Of a stretch of 64,000 nucleotides of DNA, positions 9,800-17,926 are shown one piece after another. The notes below the pieces were generated by a model, which worked only from the letters and a program-made list of their open reading frames with translations, ran no database searches and had not been told where the DNA came from. The first letter of the stretch is position 1. Every line of letters starts with the position of its first letter. Source of the DNA: Bacteroides mediterraneensis (lineage in GTDB: Bacteria > Bacteroidota > Bacteroidia > Bacteroidales > Bacteroidaceae); assembly GCF_016900355.1 (NCBI RefSeq), contig NZ_JACJKA010000003.1, positions 1 through 64,000 of the forward strand, written 5' to 3'. The position numbers and the translations under genes are program-made.

Positions 9800-11578
9800 T
9801 TACATCTCATTCAGCAACGCATTCATTTCTTTCACCATCAAGGCAGGCGATTTCTTGTTCGTCTTAATCCAACCTTCCGGCGTAAACTCCGATAGCTTGG
9901 CGTTCAGTTTCTTCAACTTTCCGGTAGCCCCCTTGGCTTCCAGTTCCTTCCGCAGCACATAGATTTTCTCGCAATCCTGCAAACCCTCTACCAACCGTTC
10001 AAAACGGATACTGCTGCGCGGACCCGGATAGATACTGTAAGTATCCCCGGCTGCCCATGTACGGAAACGGGAATCACGCAACGGGTCCATCGGCCAGCTG
10101 TTCACCGCCCAACGCAGATAACCGTCGTATCCGCCTGCCACAGCATGCAGCGCCGTCCATGCGGCTTCCGCCGGTGCTGAGAAAGTAAACGTATTCGGGA
10201 ACGCCTCCGTACAGCAAGTGTACACCGTACAGATTTGTCCCTTGCGTTCGCGTTCCGCTTTCACCTCTGCCGGGAACTGGTTTCCGTAAGGAATGCTGAG
10301 GTAATACAAATCGCCCTGAATCTCTTCGTGATAGTTTCCGGCCAGCGTAATCTTGAATTCCGGATCGGCCGACTTAATTACCTTGATAGCCTCCTGCATG
10401 GCTTCCATCGGACGTTCGTCCATAGAGATAGCCGTCTTTTCAAACCAACCCTTTTCACGCAGGTGACGAGCGAAATCTTTCAGGAAAGTGCCCCAGTATT
10501 CTGCGTATGCTTTATCTCCCGGTGCAGCCTTGATAAACTGTACCTGATTGGTAGCTTGGTCAAAATAGTCAAAACTCAACGCCCACGGAATCATCGTGTA
10601 GCAGCTGATCAAGTCCTTGATGCCCACTTCGTTCATCATGAACTCCACCCACTTGTCGAACACCGTATAGTCGTACACCCACGTGCCGTCCAGCTTCTTC
10701 ATCCGGAAAATCATGCTATGATAGGGATCCTCCGTCTGCCCGGCCCAAGGCTTCTCCATGATACTGGCAGTAATGGAACGCTGCCCCGCATTAGCCAGCA
10801 TCTTCATGATGGGACGCATGGCATCAAAATGTGCCTTGCTCCACAACGGCACCTGATAATATCGCGCCACGGCATACGGATTCTGCCACAAATCCAAATG
10901 GAACACCCAGTCCTTGGGAGCCGGCAACGTGCGGTTCACCACCTCAATCTCAAACGGCAGTTTCATTGCCTCAAAATTCTTTCCGGAAACAGTCAGCGTA
11001 CCTTTATATTTTCCCGGTCTTGCCTCCGCGGGTACCCATACGTTCAGCCACACCGGCTGCGTGGTGCGCGCTTTTACTTCCCGCACCCGTACGATATCGA
11101 GCACATCGGCTACCATCGAAGAATCCCACTCCGCCTTATTCTCACGGACACCGCATCCTCCGCTTCCGTCCTTGTTCAATTCATCAGTCATCACGTAACG
11201 CACAAAATGAGTCCGTACTGCCGAAGCCGGAATCACCGAACTCCCGTTCTTCAACTCACTGACCATCATTTCTGCCCCTTCCAGGTCTTTCTGTGTCCAC
11301 AATACCGCCTGTGCGTTCACCCGTTCTCCTTTCCAAGCCTTCAGGCGGAGCGTACCGGTCTGCTTCGCATCCGGCACATCCAGTTTCTTGTAACGCACAT
11401 CCGTCGTACCCCAGCAGAACTGGACCGGAGCTTTCATCTTGTTCCATACTTCCACCCCGTCGTGAGGCTTCGTGTCTGTCAGTTCCTCATAATCTCCCAA
11501 AGGGAATTTCTCTACCTGCTGTGAAAAGCAGGCCGGGCCGCATGCAAGCAGCACCGATAGAATCAGCATTTTTTTCAT
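9800..11578 (-). CDS. Secreted GH123-like glycoside hydrolase (DUF4091)
   Basis: This 592-residue protein has a signal peptide (MKKMLILSVLLACGPACFSQ). It has the N-terminal beta-sandwich plus DUF4091 TIM-barrel arrangement of GH123 beta-N-acetylgalactosaminidases. An adjacent Asp-Glu pair sits in ISMDERP (387-388), at the place where GH123 enzymes use Asp-Glu for substrate-assisted catalysis. The C-terminal RFERLVEGLQDCEKIYVLR motif is typical of DUF4091. It probably removes GalNAc from host or glycolipid glycans at the cell surface or periplasm. It lies 40 bp downstream of a LuxR-type regulator on the same strand. Confidence 0.8.
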   Translation of the reverse strand: MKKMLILSVLLACGPACFSQQVEKFPLGDYEELTDTKPHDGVEVWNKMKAPVQFCWGTTDVRYKKLDVPDAKQTGTLRLKAWKGERVNAQAVLWTQKDLEGAEMMVSELKNGSSVIPASAVRTHFVRYVMTDELNKDGSGGCGVRENKAEWDSSMVADVLDIVRVREVKARTTQPVWLNVWVPAEARPGKYKGTLTVSGKNFEAMKLPFEIEVVNRTLPAPKDWVFHLDLWQNPYAVARYYQVPLWSKAHFDAMRPIMKMLANAGQRSITASIMEKPWAGQTEDPYHSMIFRMKKLDGTWVYDYTVFDKWVEFMMNEVGIKDLISCYTMIPWALSFDYFDQATNQVQFIKAAPGDKAYAEYWGTFLKDFARHLREKGWFEKTAISMDERPMEAMQEAIKVIKSADPEFKITLAGNYHEEIQGDLYYLSIPYGNQFPAEVKAERERKGQICTVYTCCTEAFPNTFTFSAPAEAAWTALHAVAGGYDGYLRWAVNSWPMDPLRDSRFRTWAAGDTYSIYPGPRSSIRFERLVEGLQDCEKIYVLRKELEAKGATGKLKKLNAKLSEFTPEGWIKTNKKSPALMVKEMNALLNEM

Positions 11579-11618
11579 TTCTTATTATATTTAGGTTAGT
11601 ATACACTATCGAATTCAT

Positions 11619-12383
11619 TTACATTATTCCCAGCTCCTTCGCCACCCGACAGGCCTCTATGGAACTCTTCACCTGAAGTTTCCGCAGGATTTCCTGCCGA
11701 TGCCGGCTCACCGTATTGATGCTGATGGAAAGCAGGATGGCAATGTCCTTGCTCATCATCCCCTTAGCTATCAATCGGAGAATCTGTGTCTCCCGGTAAG
11801 ACAGTATCTGCGAGTCATGCCGACGAGCCAGCTCCATCACCTCGCCCGTCACGGAATTGACCACCACACTCTTTCCGGAAAACATCGGAAGCCAAGGCGT
11901 ATACACGCACAAAGCCAGCCACAATCCGTTCTCTACAGGAGAAGACACATAAAACAACCGGTGCAGCACAAACTGATAGTTCCCGGCCCCGTCCTTCATG
12001 CGCAGCTTGCTGGCCAGGTAGAAATCGGCCCGCTTCATCTTCGGCTGACGTCGCATGAAATGGAAGAAACGGAGCTCCTGCAAATATTTCTCGCGCAAAT
12101 CGTCCGGATGTATCTGCTTCAGGATAGCCTCTTCCCAGATTGAATCAATCCGATCTTCCGTGCCAGGCACCTGCTTCCATCCCAAGGTCTGAGCAAAATG
12201 CCCATAATACACATAGCTGATATTGGTATGCATGTCGCTCAATACTGCCACCGCATTCTCCATTTCCGCATAACCGGAAGCAATCTTCTTGTATTTTTCC
12301 AGCTCCGCCACCGGCAGCCCGTCTCCCTGCGGAACCAGACTCTGCGTCAAAAAACGGCTGTTCAATTTATCTACTATGTCCAT
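11619..12383 (-). CDS. LuxR-type transcriptional regulator with PAS-like sensor
   Basis: The 254-residue regulator ends in a LuxR/GerE helix-turn-helix (about 195-245: LSYRETQILRLIAKGMMSKD followed by INTVSRHRQEILRKL). The N-terminal 170 residues contain a PAS-like stretch with IHPDDLREKYLQEL. No phospho-acceptor receiver domain is evident. Its neighbours are a GH123-like enzyme and a divergent DUF1349 protein, so it may control them; this is inference from position only. Confidence 0.85.
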   Translation of the reverse strand: MDIVDKLNSRFLTQSLVPQGDGLPVAELEKYKKIASGYAEMENAVAVLSDMHTNISYVYYGHFAQTLGWKQVPGTEDRIDSIWEEAILKQIHPDDLREKYLQELRFFHFMRRQPKMKRADFYLASKLRMKDGAGNYQFVLHRLFYVSSPVENGLWLALCVYTPWLPMFSGKSVVVNSVTGEVMELARRHDSQILSYRETQILRLIAKGMMSKDIAILLSISINTVSRHRQEILRKLQVKSSIEACRVAKELGIM

Positions 12384-12435
12384 GAAAATGGTTATTAATC
12401 ATCATTGTGCATTCGTTTCCAACACACTACATTTG

Positions 12436-12443
12436 CAAAGATA
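12436..12443 (-). promoter_or_regulatory. -7 promoter box for the LuxR-type regulator
   Basis: TATCTTTG on the minus strand, about 53 bp upstream of the regulator's ATG, matches TAnnTTTG. Confidence 0.55.
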
Positions 12444-12520
12444 ACGAGGAAAAATGATTATTCACGAATCACTCGGAAAACTTTTCACCAATTTAGAAAC
12501 CTAAATTAATTTCATCTGAT

Positions 12521-13162
12521 ATGAAAAAACAACTCATCTTGGGCCTGGCACTCGGCGCATCACTTCAAGCCGGAATGGCCCAGACACTGGAAAAAATGCA
12601 ATGGTTCAACGAACCTGAACAATGGAAAATTGAAAATCAAGCCCTGACCATGTTTGTCACCCCGCAGAGTGACTACTGGCGGATTTCACATTATGGTTTT
12701 ACCGTGGACGACGCTCCTTTCTATTACACCACTTACGGAGGTGAGTTTGAAGTCAAGGTAAAAGTGACCGGCGACTACAAGACCCGTTTCGACCAGGCCG
12801 GACTGATGCTGCGCATTGACCATGAAAACTACATCAAGACAGGCATTGAGTTTGTGGACGGCAAGTTCAACCTGAGCACGGTCGTCACCCACAAGACTTC
12901 CGACTGGAGTGTCATCACACTGGACAAGCCGGTACCTTACATATGGATCAAGGCTGTCAGACGGTTGGATGCCGTGGAAATCTTCTATTCCTTCGACGAC
13001 AAGGAATATGTCATGATGCGCAATGCCTGCGTCCCTGTCATGGTAGGTCTCATGGCGGCCAGCCCAGACGGAAACGGCTTCAATGCTACCTTCGAGAATT
13101 TCAAGGTAAAGCACCTGCCTGACCTCCGCCGACAGGAATGGCTGAAAAAGAATGCGGAATAA
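12521..13162 (+). CDS. Secreted DUF1349 (concanavalin-like) protein
   Basis: The 213-residue product has a signal peptide (cleavage near GMAQ, residue 20) followed by one DUF1349 domain, a jelly-roll fold related to lectins and glucanases. Characteristic pieces are DYWRISHYGFTVDDAPFYY, RFDQAGLMLRIDHENYIKTG, FVDGKFNLSTVVT and a C-terminal GLMAASPDGNGFNATFENF. Binding of a carbohydrate is plausible but unproven. It is divergent from the LuxR-type regulator. Confidence 0.8.
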   Translation: MKKQLILGLALGASLQAGMAQTLEKMQWFNEPEQWKIENQALTMFVTPQSDYWRISHYGFTVDDAPFYYTTYGGEFEVKVKVTGDYKTRFDQAGLMLRIDHENYIKTGIEFVDGKFNLSTVVTHKTSDWSVITLDKPVPYIWIKAVRRLDAVEIFYSFDDKEYVMMRNACVPVMVGLMAASPDGNGFNATFENFKVKHLPDLRRQEWLKKNAE

Positions 13163-13168
13163 GAAATG

Positions 13169-13205
13169 AAAAGAGGTTGTCTTCCCAGTTGAAGCAACCT
13201 CTTTT
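13169..13205. terminator. Bidirectional terminator
   Basis: AAAAGAGGTTG pairs with CAACCTCTTTT between the convergent DUF1349 gene and the zinc-ribbon membrane gene. Confidence 0.8.
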
Positions 13206-13206
13206 A

Positions 13207-13782
13207 TCATTTATGACGGAATCTTTTGTCACAATCCCTGCATATATAATTGGCCTTAGAAATCTTTCCGAAAAATACAATTACAAGAAACGAAATAAAC
13301 ATAGACAATGCGATATAATCGGCAACAGTTGATCTGATACCAAAATCATTTGCCCAAAGAAGATAAACCCCGGGAACAAGAATAAGAAAGATGCACAATA
13401 ATGCGATAGCAGTTCCGTATTTATTACTTACGGCTATAGCTGATACATTGTAACTTCCACATTTAGGGCACCAGACATGAGATTGATTTCTACTATCCAC
13501 AATAGGATTTATTATCTCAGCAGCCTTTTCATAGTCTTTTTCAAAAACATATATCGCAATCCCAGTAATAGCACCATAAGCACCTGGATTTTGATCTTGC
13601 CCCTCATCATGCTGGCGAGAAACGATATTATTTTCAATAAGCAGATTTGTAATCTCGTCTGCATAAATAGTTGTATCACATTTTATAAGAAGTTTTTCCC
13701 TCCTATTGCATTCATTCCGGCTATTGCATGACTTCTCATCACCCGGTGGCTTCTCCTTGGATATATACAATGATTCTTTCAT
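13207..13782 (-). CDS. DUF2007-like protein with split zinc ribbon and two membrane helices
   Basis: The 191-residue protein has an N-terminal alpha/beta segment resembling DUF2007 'signal-transducing' domains (LLIKCDTTIYADEITNLL through YEKAAEIINPIVD). It then has CPKC, two hydrophobic helices (TAIALLCIFLILVPGVYLL and ALSMFISFLVIVFF) and a C-terminal CRDC. The two CxxC knuckles could form one zinc site if the helices form a hairpin. The start MKESLYISKE was preferred to an in-frame ATG 54 bp upstream, which adds a poorly conserved tail. Function is unknown. Confidence 0.7.
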   Translation of the reverse strand: MKESLYISKEKPPGDEKSCNSRNECNRREKLLIKCDTTIYADEITNLLIENNIVSRQHDEGQDQNPGAYGAITGIAIYVFEKDYEKAAEIINPIVDSRNQSHVWCPKCGSYNVSAIAVSNKYGTAIALLCIFLILVPGVYLLWANDFGIRSTVADYIALSMFISFLVIVFFGKISKANYICRDCDKRFRHK

Positions 13783-14057
13783 ATTATAATTTGATTTTAC
13801 GCTAATATACTGATATTTAGATAAAAAAAAAAACAAAATTCACCTCTAAATTTTTATCCCTATTTTTTAGGTTGGCTTTTTACTACCTCAAGGTAGATAT
13901 CATAAGATACTCAGATATATCTTCCATATCGCTCTAAAGTGAATCATATAAAATGAAAATAACATATCACCTTTGAACATTACCATGCTATAACTGATAA
14001 ATAAGAAAAGTATCCATAAACATAATCACCAAATTTGGTTATTATCCTTTATTGATG

Positions 14058-14065
14058 TATTTTTG
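14058..14065 (+). promoter_or_regulatory. -7 promoter box for HTH gene
   Basis: TATTTTTG matches TAnnTTTG and overlaps an in-frame TTG at 14063. It therefore rules that codon out as a start and favours the ATG at 14090. Confidence 0.6.
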
Positions 14066-14089
14066 TACCAAAACATAAAGGAATCCAGT

Positions 14090-14605
14090 ATGTATGAAGA
14101 ATATATCACATCCAAAATGACACCGGCAGGAAAAGTGCTGGAGCATATTTTGAGGAAAGCAAAAATCACTCAAAAGGAACTATCCACCGAGACTGGTATA
14201 TATCCACAAAGAATCAATGAATTAATTAAAGGAAAGCGGGATTTCACTATCGAGCAGTCTTTAAACATAGAAAAAGCATTAGGAATAGGCATTGAAGGCT
14301 ATTTTTACATCATACAAGCCAATTATCAAGTTTATGCCTATATTACAGAAAAAGAACGGTCCCAGCATCCAGACTTATCAAAATTCAGCACAGCTTTATT
14401 CTGGGATACAAGAGTAGAAAAAATCAACTGGATAAAAAACAAAGAATGGGTCATTCAACGCATATTTGAATATGGTAACCAGCAGGAAATTGAGGAAGCC
14501 ATCAGATTCTATGGAAAGGATACATTAAAAGCTATATTGCCCACCATAAACAGCGAATGGAAAAAGGAAACGAGGGAAAGGAACTTTAAAGAATTTGTGC
14601 AATGA
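14090..14605 (+). CDS. Antitoxin-like XRE-family HTH protein
   Basis: The 171-residue protein has an XRE/HigA-type helix-turn-helix (about 14-65: GKVLEHILRKAKITQKEL, then GIYPQRINELIKGKR). A C-terminal DUF6922-like segment reads STALFWDTRVEKINWIKNK and EAIRFYGKDTLKAIL. In Bacteroidales this architecture commonly precedes a nucleotidyltransferase toxin of the AbiEii kind. Here the stop overlaps an ATG in ATGA, but the following frame dies after 21 codons. I infer an orphan antitoxin or regulator. The ATG was chosen from the promoter position. Confidence 0.75.
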   Translation: MYEEYITSKMTPAGKVLEHILRKAKITQKELSTETGIYPQRINELIKGKRDFTIEQSLNIEKALGIGIEGYFYIIQANYQVYAYITEKERSQHPDLSKFSTALFWDTRVEKINWIKNKEWVIQRIFEYGNQQEIEEAIRFYGKDTLKAILPTINSEWKKETRERNFKEFVQ

Positions 14606-14667
14606 AACTGCATTATGAAACTGTATCCCCACTTTTAGTTAACTGTCTCTGGAATAAAAATATATAA
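14602..14667 (+). pseudogene. Vestige of an AbiEii-like toxin start
   Basis: An ATG overlapping the antitoxin-like stop by 4 bp opens 21 codons (MKLHYETVSPLLVNCLW...). This resembles the beginning of Bacteroidales AbiEii/AbiGii nucleotidyltransferases, which typically start MKLHYETVTPLL from my memory of the family. It then meets TAA. No catalytic segment (GGTxLxL, DIDLF) follows in any frame. Confidence 0.45.
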
Positions 14668-14911
14668 AAGGAATAAATACAGATTAGCTCCATTCTGTAA
14701 AGCCCACAGTAGGACGAATTTCTGAAATATTTTATTCTCTTGGTATTGGATGCATATTATATACTAATGAATTTGATTATTCATAAAGATAATATAACAT
14801 AATATATATAAGTATTTGACAAGCCCTATTATGAAGAATATTCAGGATTTAAATATGCAGATGTAGGGGTGGGCATGTTCAATAATACATTTATTTCAAT
14901 TTATAAACACC
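14668..14911 (+). other. Intergenic stretch with decayed coding traces
   Basis: No gene is present. Two short open stretches look like gene debris: one at about 14696-14790 reading KPTVGRISEIFYSLGIG, and one at about 14812-14908 reading DKPYYEEYSGFKYADVGVG. Their family is not recognised. The stretch separates the orphan antitoxin from a MITE fragment. Confidence 0.35.
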
Positions 14912-14990
14912 AATTTCTCCAAAAAGTTTTTCTTGGCTTGATGTATCCGTTTTCGTGTGTGCTTTGGGCGATAAATTCAAAACAGCTTCT
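14912..14990 (-). repeat. Internally deleted MITE copy
   Basis: About 79 bp match, as reverse complement, the two ends of the 194-bp element at 22976-23169. Matching parts include AATTTCTCCAAAAAG, CTTGGCTTGATG, CGTGTGTGCTTTGGGCGAT and the terminal AAATTCAAAACAGCTTCT. The middle and one terminal repeat are missing. Confidence 0.75.
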
Positions 14991-15000
14991 TAAACATCAC

Positions 15001-15786
15001 CTAAAGCCCTTGCCTTTTCGCCTCTTCCCAGATAGCGTCCATCTCTTCCAATGACATATCCGTCAGTTTCCGTCCGGCTTTCAGCGTATGTTCTTCCAGA
15101 TAGTTGAACCGGCGGATAAACTTCTGATTTGTCCGCTCCAAAGCATTATCGGGATTGATTTTATACAGACGTGCGGCATTGATAAGGCTGAACATCACGT
15201 CGCCGAACTCGGCTTCCGCCTTCTCCTTATCCATTGTGGCTACTTCCGATTCGAACTCGCTGATTTCTTCCTTCACCTTGTCCCATACCTGCGTACGGTC
15301 TTCCCAATCAAATCCCACGTTACGCGCCTTGTCCTGAATGCGGTATGCTTTTATCAGTGAGGGCAATGCCTCGGGCACTCCGCTCAACACAGACTTGTTC
15401 CCGTCTTTTTCCTTCAGCTTGATTTGCTCCCAGTTCTCGGAAACCTGCTCTGCCGTGTCCGCCTTCACTTCGCCGAATACGTGTGGATGGCGGAATATCA
15501 GCTTGTCGCACAGGCGGTCGCACACGTCCTTGATGTCGAAATCGCCCGTCTCGCTTCCTATCTTGGCATAGAACACCACGTGAAGCAACACGTCGCCCAA
15601 TTCCTTGCAAATGTTTTTCTTGTCGTCCTTCATCAGAGCGTCGCACAACTCATACACTTCTTCTATCGTGTTGGGACGCAAACTCTCGTTGGTCTGCTTC
15701 CGGTCCCACGGGCACTTTACCCGCAACTCGTCGAGCACATCGAGCAACCGCCCGAAAGCTTCTATCTTTTCTTCTCTTGTATGCAT
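15001..15786 (-). CDS. mazG: Nucleoside triphosphate pyrophosphohydrolase MazG
   Basis: MazG hydrolyses (d)NTPs to monophosphates and pyrophosphate, cleaning the nucleotide pool. The 261-residue protein has two MazG domains: the first with CPWDRKQTNESLRPNTIEE and LCKELGDVLLHVVFYAKI-type helices (about 20-110), the second around EAEFGDVMFSLINAARL (about 195-215). The EExxE/ExxD metal sites are intact by eye. It is monocistronic, with a TACTTTTG promoter at 15809-15816. Confidence 0.95.
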   Translation of the reverse strand: MHTREEKIEAFGRLLDVLDELRVKCPWDRKQTNESLRPNTIEEVYELCDALMKDDKKNICKELGDVLLHVVFYAKIGSETGDFDIKDVCDRLCDKLIFRHPHVFGEVKADTAEQVSENWEQIKLKEKDGNKSVLSGVPEALPSLIKAYRIQDKARNVGFDWEDRTQVWDKVKEEISEFESEVATMDKEKAEAEFGDVMFSLINAARLYKINPDNALERTNQKFIRRFNYLEEHTLKAGRKLTDMSLEEMDAIWEEAKRQGL

Positions 15787-15808
15787 ATACTTATCATTTT
15801 AGCGTCTG

Positions 15809-15816
15809 CAAAAGTA
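15809..15816 (-). promoter_or_regulatory. -7 promoter box for mazG
   Basis: TACTTTTG on the minus strand, 23 bp upstream of the mazG ATG, matches TAnnTTTG. Confidence 0.6.
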
Positions 15817-15904
15817 AGGAAAAGCTTCGGAAAAACCTATTGCGGATTTGAAAAAGCATGAATAATAAGTAGATGTTGAGAATTAGTTTATATAATGTGT
15901 CAGC

Positions 15905-15995
15905 TCAGAAACGCAGATTAACGCAGATTTTCGCGGATTATTATTCTAATTATTTGTTCTTAATCTGCGCTAATCTGCGAAAATCTGTGTTTCTG
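15905..15995. repeat. Long imperfect palindrome (REP-like)
   Basis: Two 35-nt arms pair over roughly 29 positions around a 20-nt loop. Each arm is built from repeats of (T)AA-CGCAGATT / AATCTGCG. It lies between mazG and the SusD terminator, outside genes. Similar CAGATTAACGCAGATT palindromes are widespread in Bacteroides by my recollection. Confidence 0.7.
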
Positions 15996-16030
15996 ATAAT
16001 ATCATTTCATTTTGCATACTTACTTAAACA

Positions 16031-16067
16031 GTGAATAGCGACGATAAAAGACATCGCCGCTATTCAC
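16031..16067 (-). terminator. Terminator after susD-like gene
   Basis: GTGAATAGCG pairs with CGCTATTCAC, with further inner pairing GACGAT/ATCGCC, 24 bp past the SusD-like stop on the minus strand. Confidence 0.6.
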
Positions 16068-16090
16068 CGTTCACTATTTATTACTATTCA

Positions 16091-17893
16091 TTAGAAAGAC
16101 AATCCGTCGTTCCAACCCGGGTTCTGAGTCAGATTCGGATTCAGCGACCGTTCGTTGATAGGTATCGGATACAGGTAATCACGCTCTTCATTGAAAGCCG
16201 TACGTACAATATCGTGATGATAATCGACATACCCATGATCGCCTTCCGACAGAATAATGTCCGACCCAATCTGATATACCTGCGCATCGGGCACTTCGGG
16301 TTCGGTATCGCCTTCATCATACAAAACCACGTCAATCTGACCGTCGCCGCTCAAGTCGTATTCGCCTGCACCGGGGAAATACATGCCCATAATAGACTGG
16401 TTGATGCAAGCACCCGCTTTCCAGCGCACCAAGTCATCGAAACGGAAACCTTCCTGAGTCAACTCAATGGCACGCTCGCGACGGATTTCCAAGATAACCC
16501 CTTGATTGCTTCCGGTCACATTGGTATAGCCGTAATCGGCAGACGACAGGTAACTATCAGGATTTGCATTAGCCTGAGCCATATCCAAATGCGGCATACC
16601 TACACGGTCACGGATTTCATTCACCGACTTATCCAAGTCTTCTTGCGTCAATGTTCCCAGTTCTGCCTTAGCCTCAGCAAAATTCAGCATGACTTCAGCC
16701 AGACGGAATACAGGAAGGTCGCAGGTAGAACGGTCGTTACGGTCTACCTGACCGCCCGAAGCTGTCGGGTCTTGCACATATTTTATCGGCTGGTATCCTG
16801 TTACACTAACCGACAAATCGGGAGCCAGGATGTCTGTCTGCCCGATACGGTGATAACCCGGAGTACGGATGCTTTGTGCCAGACGCGGGTCGCGGTCTTT
16901 CACTTCTTCGGTAAACGGCATGGTTTCCCATCCTTCACGGTCGGTAAAACGTGTTCCGTCTTTCATCAGATACGTATTGACAAGCTTACGGGTCAGGCCC
17001 GGACGTCCTTGGGTAGGCACCAACGTATGTGCCGTCGCATTGTGGTAAACGCTCATGCCGTAATCGAACTTGATGGCAAGGATGTATTCATCGGGATTGG
17101 CATCTTCTTCGGCAAAAAGCATCAGATAGTCTTCTTCCGGATTATCGGTCGAATACAAATGATATTCACCGCTATTAATCAATTCTTCTGCCGCATCCGC
17201 TGCCTGTTGCAGATAATACGAATAATCATTCCCCTCCAAAGTCAGGTTATGATATTTCCGGTATGTACCTTCGTACAGACAGAAGCGGGACTTCAACGCC
17301 AGTGCCGCCCAGCGGTTTACACGGAAAGGACTGCTGGTCTCTTCTTCCTTGGTGGGCAGGTTCTCGATAGCATAGTCGATGTCGGCAAGCATATTGGTCA
17401 TCACCAGTTCACGCGAATCACGTGCCTTATACAGGTCAGGGTCATCCGAAAACAATTCCTTGTCATACCAAGGCACATCACCGAAACGCTTTACCTTATC
17501 ATAATAGAAGTAGGCACGGAAGAAACGTGCCAACGCCGTATATTTCACAGCCGCTTCCGCATCTTCACATTTGTCTACATTGCCCAGCAAGGTATTGACA
17601 CTACGCAACGCCGTCCAGCTCCATCCTCCCCCGCTGGCAGGAACGATGCGGTTTTCTCCGCCCAACATCTCGTCTGAAAGTTCTTGCTGTACATACACAT
17701 CGCTCTGCTCGTCATACGGTGATTTATTCAGGATACTGTTATAAAAACCGTTGCTGAAAAGCTGCAGGTCGGTCTCTGTCCTGAAATAATTTTCTTCCGT
17801 TATATCACTCAAAGGGCTTTTATCTATCCAGTCGTCACACGATGAAAGTCCGGCAAACAATGCAAGCGCTATAAAGATATTTCTATTTTTCAT
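16091..17893 (-). CDS. SusD/RagB-family nutrient-binding outer-membrane lipoprotein
   Basis: SusD-like lipoproteins cap SusC channels and capture glycans or other oligomers at the cell surface. The 600-residue product has a lipoprotein signal ending GLSSCDDW (Cys 19). A SusD N-terminal region follows (KSPLSDITEENYFRTETDLQLFSNGFY), with TPR-like repeats and the typical C-terminal RRERAIELTQEGFRFDDLVRW segment. It lies 33 bp downstream of its SusC partner and ends the operon. Confidence 0.95.
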   Translation of the reverse strand: MKNRNIFIALALFAGLSSCDDWIDKSPLSDITEENYFRTETDLQLFSNGFYNSILNKSPYDEQSDVYVQQELSDEMLGGENRIVPASGGGWSWTALRSVNTLLGNVDKCEDAEAAVKYTALARFFRAYFYYDKVKRFGDVPWYDKELFSDDPDLYKARDSRELVMTNMLADIDYAIENLPTKEEETSSPFRVNRWAALALKSRFCLYEGTYRKYHNLTLEGNDYSYYLQQAADAAEELINSGEYHLYSTDNPEEDYLMLFAEEDANPDEYILAIKFDYGMSVYHNATAHTLVPTQGRPGLTRKLVNTYLMKDGTRFTDREGWETMPFTEEVKDRDPRLAQSIRTPGYHRIGQTDILAPDLSVSVTGYQPIKYVQDPTASGGQVDRNDRSTCDLPVFRLAEVMLNFAEAKAELGTLTQEDLDKSVNEIRDRVGMPHLDMAQANANPDSYLSSADYGYTNVTGSNQGVILEIRRERAIELTQEGFRFDDLVRWKAGACINQSIMGMYFPGAGEYDLSGDGQIDVVLYDEGDTEPEVPDAQVYQIGSDIILSEGDHGYVDYHHDIVRTAFNEERDYLYPIPINERSLNPNLTQNPGWNDGLSF

Positions 17894-17926
17894 AATCGTT
17901 TTTTCTCTTCTGTTTAAAAATTCATG

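Noticed and set aside
16031-17677. 548-codon open frame antisense to the susD-like gene
   Set aside because: It is the mirror of a strongly supported SusD reading, has a composition rich in Arg/His/Ile typical of antisense frames, and has no start context or family features.
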